From contig JAIUCV010000090.1 of assembly GCA_026724425.1 (NCBI GenBank), positions 186,001-250,000 of the forward strand: 64,000 nucleotides of DNA, read 5' to 3'. This stretch comes from Erythrophleum ivorense. Its lineage: Eukaryota; Streptophyta; Magnoliopsida; Fabales; Fabaceae. The translations under genes were made by a program, and so were the position numbers. This document shows positions 57,283 through 64,000 of the stretch, in pieces (position 1 is the stretch's first letter; each line of letters starts with the position of its first letter). Under the pieces are notes generated by a model that worked only from the letters and a program-made list of their open reading frames with translations, did no database searches and was not told the origin of the DNA.

Positions 57283-58500
57283 TTTTCTCCGTGAAGTCTA
57301 ACTGTGAAGTCTAACTATGAAATCAAATGTCTAAAGAAACCTCATCTTCTTCACTTATTCACGAAAATGCCATCACCATCAATTCATCCAACAACCAAGA
57401 TCAACCGAAATCAAGCTTTGAATGCATGATTTCTTCTTCAAACATATCGACAAACTCATTCTATCATCTCATCAACTTATATTCTTCAATTTCTTCTCCA
57501 TTTTCACCCAAAAACTCACATTTTCATCTTTTCAAAGTTTATGTTCTAAGATCTTGCCATTGTCGGTGTGAGAGATCATTCTAACGGTTGGGGAAGTTTG
57601 CTAAAGCTCTAAATCGGATTTCTTGGTCTTGAACGTAACTTAAGATCACGGCAAGGTAAAAATCCGGTCGATTTGAATGAATTTCACATATTTGTAGCAA
57701 AGTAGACTTCACAATGAAGTCTACTGGTCAACGAATATGTTAGTTTTGCAATTGACTTTCACAAAATTTCGGTGAGTAGACTTCATTGTGAAGTCTACTT
57801 CGAAATCCTTTGAAAACAAAAAAATACGGGGTAGACTTCATTATGAAGTCTAACCGTGAAGTCTATATATGAAGTCTAATAGGTTAGTTTTTGCAATATA
57901 TCAACCAAATCCGTTTTTCGTGAAGTCTATCCGTGAAGTCTACTGAGTAAAAAAGGTTAGTTTTGCAATTGACTTTCGTTTGACTTTTGGGGAAGTCTAA
58001 CTGTGAAGTCTATTTAGGCCGATTTGACTTCAAAATGAAGTCTACTCACGAGTAGACTTCATTGTGAAGTCTATTACGCGATAGACTTCCTGTTGAAGTC
58101 TACTGGTCAACGTTTATCGAAATAGACTTCACGGTGAAGTCTACCTCCAAAGTCAAAACATTTCAATTAATTGCAAAAATAACCCGTCTGAAGTCTAATT
58201 ATTGGCGTAGACTTCACAGTTAGACTTCACAACAGAGTTAGACTTCATTTTGAAGTCTAATCGGCCTAAATAGACTTCACAGTTAGACTTCCCCAAAAGT
58301 CAAGCCAAAGTCAATTGCAAAACTAACCTTTTTTACTCAGTAGACTTCACGGATAGACTTCACGAAAAACGTATTTGGTTGATATATTGCAAAACTAACC
58401 TATTAGACTTCACACATAGACTTCACGGTTAGACTTCACAGATAGACTTCACGGTTAGACTTCACAGATAGACTTCAGAGTTAGACTTCATGATGAAGTC
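57283..58500. repeat. Subterminal palindromes and 200-bp foldback of MULE B
   Basis: TAGACTTCA-N-TGAAGTCTA palindromes and GTGAAGTCTAWC units fill this zone. Arms 57845-58044 and 58239-58437 form a long, nearly perfect inverted repeat of about 200 bp around a 194-bp loop, with GGTTAGTTTTGCAATTGAC and GGCCGATTTGACTTC in one arm and their complements in the other. Position relative to the transposase start matches the foldback in MULE A. Confidence 0.9.
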
Positions 58501-58798
58501 TAATATTGAATGTTTTTTTAAAAACGCATTTTTGGAAAATGTATAATTAATTTCTAAGATTTTCTTGAACAATTAGTTGTATTAGTCTGTTTAGTTGCTT
58601 GTGTGTGGGTTTGACATGCTTATTCGTTATATACAACGTGAAAATGGTTTTCTTGTTTGATTAGCACTTTAGACATTACCAAGTAGACTTCACGGTGAAG
58701 TCTATCTGTGAAGTCTAACTGTGAAGTCTAACTGCGAAGTCTACCATGTTTTTTCCTTAACATTTCTAACGTGGTTGATATTTGTTTACTTGCAGATA

Positions 58799-61114
58799 AT
58801 GGTGTACATTGCTTCTGTTTATGGAGAATGGGTAAGAAAGAACAATATGTCATGGCATTTTGAGGTTGATCATCGCAAAGGAGGTCGAATGTTCTCATTG
58901 ACGGATGGTTGTACACATGATGAGCTTGTTCAAATGGCCTTAGATGATTATTCGGTGAGCATGAACGGACAGCGTCTGGATTTATCATATCCATTACCAG
59001 ATGCATTCAGTCAGCAATTGCCTATTGATTCTCCTCCTATGTTTGTCACAAATGACAGACAAGTCCAAAGCTTGATCCAGCTAAGTAGAACTCATGTTGT
59101 ACGACTTTGTGTCTCTAGCCAAGGGAAGGATCAAGACCACGTTGATGGACCTAAGACTGAAAATCAGGATGAAGAGTTCGATGAAGAATGGGCCGCGAAC
59201 TCAGATGAAGCTTCTGAAGAAGGACTATATTTGGGTTGTGATGATGAGGGTGATACAAGGGAAAAAGCTTATGATGTGGACGATGATACTCACGCGGACT
59301 ATAGTGAGTACGGTAAAGTGAAAGATGAAGACATGCGTGAGACGAAAATTCCTTTCGATGATGCCCGTCTTAGAGGGCGTCTTGGTGGTCAGCGTAGACG
59401 GACGGATAATTGGGAAGACAATATCTATGAGCACCAGAGTTTTGACAGCAAGGCAGAACTTCTGTCTGAGTTGCGTTTGACGGCGGTGATGCTAGGATTC
59501 ACGTTCAGAGTAGATAAGTCTACTACAAAACTGTTTGTGGCCAAATGCAAAGTGGCTTGATGCGCTTGGATGGTTAGAGCGGCTGTCAAGAACGAAGCCA
59601 CTACGTTTTGGGTGACAAAGTACATGAATTCGCATACATGTTCTGTGTCTGACCGAGTAGGTAATCGTAGACGCTGTACAGCGAACTATATTGGACATCT
59701 ATTTGTCGAGCGGGTCGGAATCATCGACGAAATTGTGCCGCAACACATCAGAGACTCAATGAGGGTTATGTTTGGAATGAAGCTCAACTATACTGCTTCG
59801 TACAGAGCTCTTAAACACGCTCAAGAATTGGTGTGGGGAACAGCAGAAGATGGATACGCGAATCTGCCTTCTTACTTGCAAAGAATTAAGGAAGCAAACC
59901 CGGGAAGTGTGACTGACTTGGTGTGCGACTCAATGGACCGTTTCAAGTACTGTTTTATATCTTTCGGAGCTTCAATAGCTGGCTTTCAGTATTTGAGGAG
60001 AGTGATTGTGGTGGATGGGACTCATCTTACTGGGAAGTATGGGGGAGTTCTACCTGTCGCTGCCGGACAGGACGGCAACTTTCAAATATTCCCATTAGCT
60101 TTTGCGATTGTTGATACTGAGGATAATGAGTCATGGGAATGGTTTTTCACCAAGCTTTGAGATTGTTTTACGCATCTTTTTCCAATGGCTATAGTCTCTG
60201 ACCGGCACCATTCCATAGCTAGGGCATGTGGAATCGTTCTACCTTGGGCATCAAGAGGTATATGCTACTATCATCTACAGGGTAACATAGTAAAGGATTT
60301 CCATGCAAAGGACATCATGTATATGGTTAAAGGTGCTGCGTATGCCCATACGGTTCCCGAATATGACCGCTACATGGACCTCATACGAGCTTCAAAACCT
60401 GAGCTTGCAGATTACTTAGACGAAGCAGATCCTCAATTATGGTCAAGAGTTCATTTTCCCGGTGATAGATACAATATAAAGACGAGCAACATCGCGGAAT
60501 CTATTAATGCGGCGGTTAAGAAGGCAAAGGGATTTCCCATTCCGATGCTTTTGGAGTTTATTAGGGAGAAGCTTGGTAGATGGTTTAACAGCCGGCGTGA
60601 AGATGCATTGAGTCTCACTACCGCCCACAGTAGAGGAGTTGAGTACATATTAGCCATACGTTCACACTACGCGGAAAGTATGATCGTGGAACGCATAGAC
60701 AACTGGCGTTTTCACGTCAAGGGCGGAAAACGAGATTTTAATGTTGACTTGGAACAAAGAACGTGCTCATGTTGTGTGTATAACATTGAGAAAATTCCTT
60801 GCTCTCATGTTATTGCAGCTGCAGCGGAAGCTAACGTACAGATGTCCTATTACGTGTGCGGCACTCATTCGAAGAACTCCTTGTACTCGACATACGCGCA
60901 TCCAATTTACCCCAAATCGGGATGCGACTCTGACGTCAAGAAACAACCATGTTTGCCTCCCGTAGGTAAGATCCTTCCTGGTAGGAAGAAGAAATCACGG
61001 TGGCAATCTTGGCTATAAATGTCTAGGAAGAAAAACATTAGACCAAGGAAAATGCATAGGAAGTACAGCTGCTCCAAGTGCGGGGAACCGGGACATACTC
61101 GCCCAACTGTGTAA
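58799..61114 (+). pseudogene. MULE transposase B (MuDR type), three stops, catalytic Glu kept
   Basis: Mutator-like DDE transposase. ATG 58799 (MVYIASVYGEW) follows acceptor TTGCAG. Same domains as MULE A: N-terminal SWHFEVD region, acidic linker, MuDR DNA-binding domain, catalytic domain with VVDGTHL and VSDRH, CYYHLQ and TSNIAESIN (Glu codon 60497-60499), and SWIM finger CSCCVYNIEKIPCSH. Stops in the same frame: TGA 59558-59560 (Gly in copy A), TGA 60158-60160 and TAA 61016-61018 (Glu in copy A). At the end a CCHC knuckle begins (CSKCGEPGHTRPT) but a one-base change converts its last Cys region to a stop. The catalytic residues survive but the gene is broken. Confidence 0.92.
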
Positions 61115-61323
61115 GCTTTTTGTCTACTGTCCTGGTTTGTACCCCCATCGACAGATATTGACAATTTCCCGTTTGTAAATTCTACAGGTCGCTGAAGACT
61201 GATATGGCCTTACGGAAGTCTACCTTTGAAGTAAACCCATGAATTCAATTTTATGTGTTGTTTTTAAAAATATGATATGTGAACACTTGAATATGTGTAT
61301 CTGTGAAGTCTATCTATGAAGTC
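61115..61323. other. Downstream region of MULE B transposase
   Basis: Contains a possible last intron (GTAAGC near 61111 to an acceptor CGACAG near 61154) and then AT-rich DNA leading to the tandem repeats. No further coding sequence recognised. Confidence 0.35.
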
Positions 61324-61905
61324 TAATATTATTTCAGAATTGAACCGTTTTAGGTAGCTAAAATGGAGCTTGAATGCTTGTTATATTTGAAAATGTGAAG
61401 TCCAACTCTGAAGTCTAACCGTGAAGTCTATCTATGAAGTCTAACCGTGAAGTCTATCTGTGAAGTCTAATATTATTTCAGAATTGAACCGTTTTAGGTA
61501 GCTAAAATGGAGCTTGAATGCTTGTTATATTTGAAAATGTGAAGTCCAACTCTGAAGTCTATCCGTGAAGTCTATCTGTGAAGTCTAACCGTGAAGTCTA
61601 TCTGTGAAGTCTAATATTATTTCAGAATTGAACCGTTTTAGGTACCTAAAATGGAGCTTGAATGCTTGTTATATTTGAAAATGTGAAGTCCAACTCTGAA
61701 GTCTATCCGTGAAGTCTATCTGTGAAGTCTAACCGTGAAGTCTATCTGTGAAGTCTAATATTATTTCAGAATTGAACCGTTTTAGGTACCTAAAATGGAA
61801 CTTGAATGCTTGTTATATTTGAAAATGTGAAGTCCAACTCTGAAGTCTATCCGTGAAGTCTATCTGTGAAGTCTAACCGTGAAGTCTATCTGTGAAGTCT
61901 AATAT
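61324..61905. repeat. 144-bp tandem repeat, four units
   Basis: Unit starts TAATATTATTTCAGAATTG at 61324, 61468, 61612 and 61756 and ends at 61899, period exactly 144. Each unit has a unique half (GAACCGTTTTAGGTA, GAGCTTGAATGCTTG) and a half made of 13-bp GTGAAGTCTATCT / GTGAAGTCTAACC steps. Two diverged copies with an extra GAGCTTTTG lie at 62345-62645. Confidence 0.92.
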
Positions 61906-61959
61906 TATTGTAAAAAAAGGGTAATTAAGTACCCACATGGTTGTAAAAAAAAACACTTC

Positions 61960-62275
61960 GGTTTCTCCGTCTCTCTTTCGCTCTGATGAAACCCGATCTT
62001 CTTCTTCAATCTCTACCCTCGTCGCTGTTCTTCGTCCTCTTCTTCCTCTGCTTCTTCTTATTCTTCTTTTTCTTCTTTTTCTTCTTCTTTCTCTCGTTGT
62101 CGCTCTTTCCTTTCTCCGATATTTGTCCTCTTCGATCTCCGGCGCTTCGTACTCTAGTGTTTTCTAAGACGAAAGAATCCAGAAAGTATTCACTTAGTTG
62201 AAAAGTGAATACTTAGTTGCAAAGTGAATAATTTCTTGGATTCTTTCGTCATAGAAAACAGGGACACCAATGAAG
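61960..62275. other. CT-rich segment ending in a hairpin
   Basis: 61960-62130 is a strongly pyrimidine-rich CTTCTT tract. 62160-62195 and 62221-62258 are inverted arms (TTTTCTAAGACGAAAGAATC in one, the complement with few changes in the other) around a 25-base loop. It interrupts the 13-bp repeat zone and may be foreign to the element. The leucine-rich frames over the CT tract are not considered genes. Confidence 0.6.
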
Positions 62276-62645
62276 CCTTTAAGTCTATCTCTGAAGTCTA
62301 ACCGTGAAGTCTATCTGTGAAGTCTAACCGTGAAGTCTAACTGTGAAGTCTAAAATTATTTCAGAATTGAACCGTTTTAGGTAGCTAAAATCGAGCTTTT
62401 GGAGCTTGAATGCTTGTTATATTTGAAAATGTGAAGTCTATCTGTGAAGTCTAACCGTGAAGTCTACCTGTGAAGTCTAACCGTGAAGTCTATCTGTGAA
62501 GTCTAAAATTATTTCAGAATTGAACCGTTTTAGGTAGCTAAAATCGAGCTTTTGGAGCTTGAATGCTTGTTATATTTGAAAATGTGAAGTCTATCTGTGA
62601 AGTCTAACCGTGAAGTCTACCTGTGAAGTCTAACCGTGAAGTCTA
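62276..62645. repeat. GAAGTCTA repeats with two diverged 144-bp-type units
   Basis: 13-bp GTGAAGTCTAACC/GTGAAGTCTATCT steps with two copies of the TTATTTCAGAATTGAACC unique half (62347 and 62508), each with an extra GAGCTTTTG. Confidence 0.85.
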
Positions 62646-62832
62646 TATGCAAAAGGAACAATACAATACAATATAATACCTGAAATGTTATATACTTCAT
62701 AATATAAATACAATACAATGTTTGTTGATAGGTTACAAAAAAATAATTAGCCTAACCCTATCACTAGGTACAAAAGAGCATACCGTTAAATTAGAGTCTA
62801 CTATATACCATAAATACAATCTATTAACATCA

Positions 62833-63516
62833 TTACTCATCATATATGTCCAAACCTTCCCAGTCATCGTTATCTATGGGTCCGCGACATTGGACCTCGC
62901 TGAACAAATCAGATGCAATCTTCTCCCTCATCGAAGGGACATTTCGTGGGCGCAAGGATGTTGGAAAGGTGTCATATCCAAGTGAGAGACACTCTATGTA
63001 CTTCAAGACAAACAGACCGCAATCTCCACCATTATCTTGGTGTTGCACACCTTTTGTCGGACGGTCGATCGTGAATTTATCCTTCGGGAAGCGATGTTTG
63101 TCTTCGCTCAGAGCCGCCTCGTTAAGAAGGTGCGGGATCATCACAGCATACGGTTCCACCACTTTAGTGATCTCAGCTTTCCTGATGGTACTCGGTAGAC
63201 TGTCGTATACCACAATGTGCCTCTTTGGTATGGAGATATGCAGGGCGACCCAATGCGTCGGTCTTACACTCAGGGGAATGTATATATCATCGATATCAAC
63301 TCCCCAGCGCTTGTCGGTCGCGCAGTAGCTCGGTTTCCTACCGTAGTAGTAGTCCAGCGCCAAAGCAGGCAAAAGCTGGCATATTTCAAACCTGGGCCAG
63401 TCTCTCCCCCAATATTGGGGGACCTTAGTATCCAAGAAGCATATCCGGTCACTCCTACACCATTCTGGATGCTGCTGCAGCCGAGTATTCATCATTATGA
63501 CCCAAGCATCCACGTG
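62833..63516 (-). CDS. C48 (ULP1-type) cysteine protease, last exon, partial gene
   Basis: C-terminal protease domain of a MULE-borne ULP1-like gene; ULP1 enzymes mature SUMO and remove it from proteins in the nucleus. The exon starts after acceptor AATGTAG at 63517 and ends with TAA 62833-62835, about 227 residues. The full triad is visible: His in PTHWVALHI, Asp in VVYDSLPS, oxyanion Gln in HQDNGGDCGLFV and Cys in the same motif. No stop or frameshift is seen. The N-terminal exons (DUF1985 expected) must be right of 63516, beyond the repeat-rich intron or outside the window. It is convergent with the transposase. Activity is inferred from residues only. Confidence 0.85.
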   Translation of the reverse strand, partial: HVDAWVIMMNTRLQQHPEWCRSDRICFLDTKVPQYWGRDWPRFEICQLLPALALDYYYGRKPSYCATDKRWGVDIDDIYIPLSVRPTHWVALHISIPKRHIVVYDSLPSTIRKAEITKVVEPYAVMIPHLLNEAALSEDKHRFPKDKFTIDRPTKGVQHQDNGGDCGLFVLKYIECLSLGYDTFPTSLRPRNVPSMREKIASDLFSEVQCRGPIDNDDWEGLDIYDE

Positions 63517-63546
63517 CTACATTCAGAAAAATACATTGTTAGATAG

Positions 63547-64000
63547 TGAAGTCTATCTGTGAAGTCTAAATGTGAAGTCTATCTGTGAAGTCTAACTGTG
63601 AAGTCTATCTGTGATGTCTATCTGTGAAGTCTAAATGTGATAAATCCTACATTTACAGTCTAAATGTGAAGTCTATCCGTGAAGTCTAACTGTGAAGTCT
63701 AACTGTGAAGTCTAAATGTGATAATTCTGCACATTCACAGTCTAAATGTGAAGTCTAACTGTGAAGTCTATCTATGAAGTCTATCTGTGAAGTCTAAATG
63801 TGATAAATCCTACATTTACAGTGTAAATGTGAAGACTATCCGTGAAGTCTAACTGTGAAGTCTAACTGTGAAGTCTAAATGTGATAATTCCGCACATTCA
63901 CAGTCTAAATGTGAAGTCTAACTGTGAAGTCTATCTGTGAAGTCTATCTGTAAAGTCTATCTGTGAAGTCTAAATGTGAAAAATCCTACATTTACAGTCT
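63547..64000. repeat. Higher-order GAAGTCTA repeat at right edge
   Basis: 13-bp steps (GTGAAGTCTAACT, GTGAAGTCTATCT, GTGAAGTCTAAAT) grouped in larger units marked by TAAATCCTACATTTACAGT at about 63641, 63804 and 63980: spacings 163 and about 176, a difference of one 13-bp step. It lies in the presumed intron upstream of the protease exon. Confidence 0.88.

Larger units (their letters stand above)
57160..64000 (+). mobile_element. Mutator-like element B carrying a ULP1-type protease (runs off right edge)
   Basis: Starts GGGAGAGTTTCAAAAATAACC, with the terminus-like piece TCAATTGCAAAAATAACCC repeated internally. Contents in order: palindrome zone and foldback (57283-58500), transposase on plus (58799-61114), tandem repeats, a CT-rich segment with a hairpin, a C48/ULP1 protease exon on minus (62833-63516) and more GAAGTCTA repeats to the edge. 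Transposase plus convergent ULP1 gene is the layout of Kaonashi-type MULEs of Arabidopsis. The right end and the upstream protease exons lie outside the window. Confidence 0.85.

Noticed and set aside
61937..62201. Leucine-rich membrane-like small protein
   Set aside because: Frame over a CTTCTT tract with no start context or homology, open in more than one frame.

Overview
The window is nuclear plant DNA made almost entirely of nested transposable elements, as in pericentromeric heterochromatin. The families point to Brassicaceae: Mutator-like elements (MULEs) carrying DUF1985/ULP1 protease genes, Athila-type LTRs primed by tRNA-Asp, CACTA elements with a TTGCGACGG subterminal motif, and one exon of a plant mitochondrial carrier. 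I cannot name the species. No bacterial-style gene, tRNA, rRNA or CRISPR array was found.

Layout. 1-1958: edge of an Athila-like element (minus) inserted into the gag of a Ty3/gypsy fragment (1959-2709). 2718-4268: decayed LINE, followed by a probable solo LTR (4269-5119). 5278-26048: CACTA element 1 (plus), with a TNP2 transposase pseudogene (5949-9668) and a second Transposase_24 gene (14213-25936). It is broken by a solo Athila-like LTR (11667-13332, repeat GTAGA), a complete gypsy element G1 (14703-22903, repeat GCTTC) and another solo LTR (23883-25701, repeat CTGTA); its 3' end is missing. 26049-35361: MULE A, with a transposase on plus and a DUF1985 gene on minus, its middle replaced by an LTR fragment and gypsy fragment G2 (30214-34106). 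35362-37581: largely unassigned DNA with one mitoferrin-like exon (37296-37475). 37582-47870: Ty1/copia remnants split by CACTA element 2 (37937-47421, minus, repeat TTA), whose TNP2 gene is open over four exons. 47871-57159: AT-rich, possibly hAT-derived DNA holding a 5'-truncated LINE (19-bp repeats), itself split by a complete non-autonomous Athila-like element (48687-56385, repeat GTAGC). 57160-64000: MULE B, with a transposase on plus and a C48/ULP1 protease on minus, running off the right edge.

Function. The CACTA copies follow an En/Spm-like two-gene plan, TNP2 plus a second DNA-binding-type protein, and each gene's promoter sits next to an array of the presumed transposase-binding repeat. 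The MULEs pair a transposase with a convergent ULP1-type SUMO-protease gene, and each has a long foldback built of short palindromes upstream of the transposase. Most genes are broken; the best preserved are TNP2 of CACTA 2 and the protease exon of MULE B.

The most interesting signals are the two MULE foldbacks with a palindrome core changed symmetrically in both arms, the promoter-adjacent central repeat arrays in both CACTA copies, palindrome arrays in the gypsy LTRs, and the datable nesting order given by intact target-site duplications.
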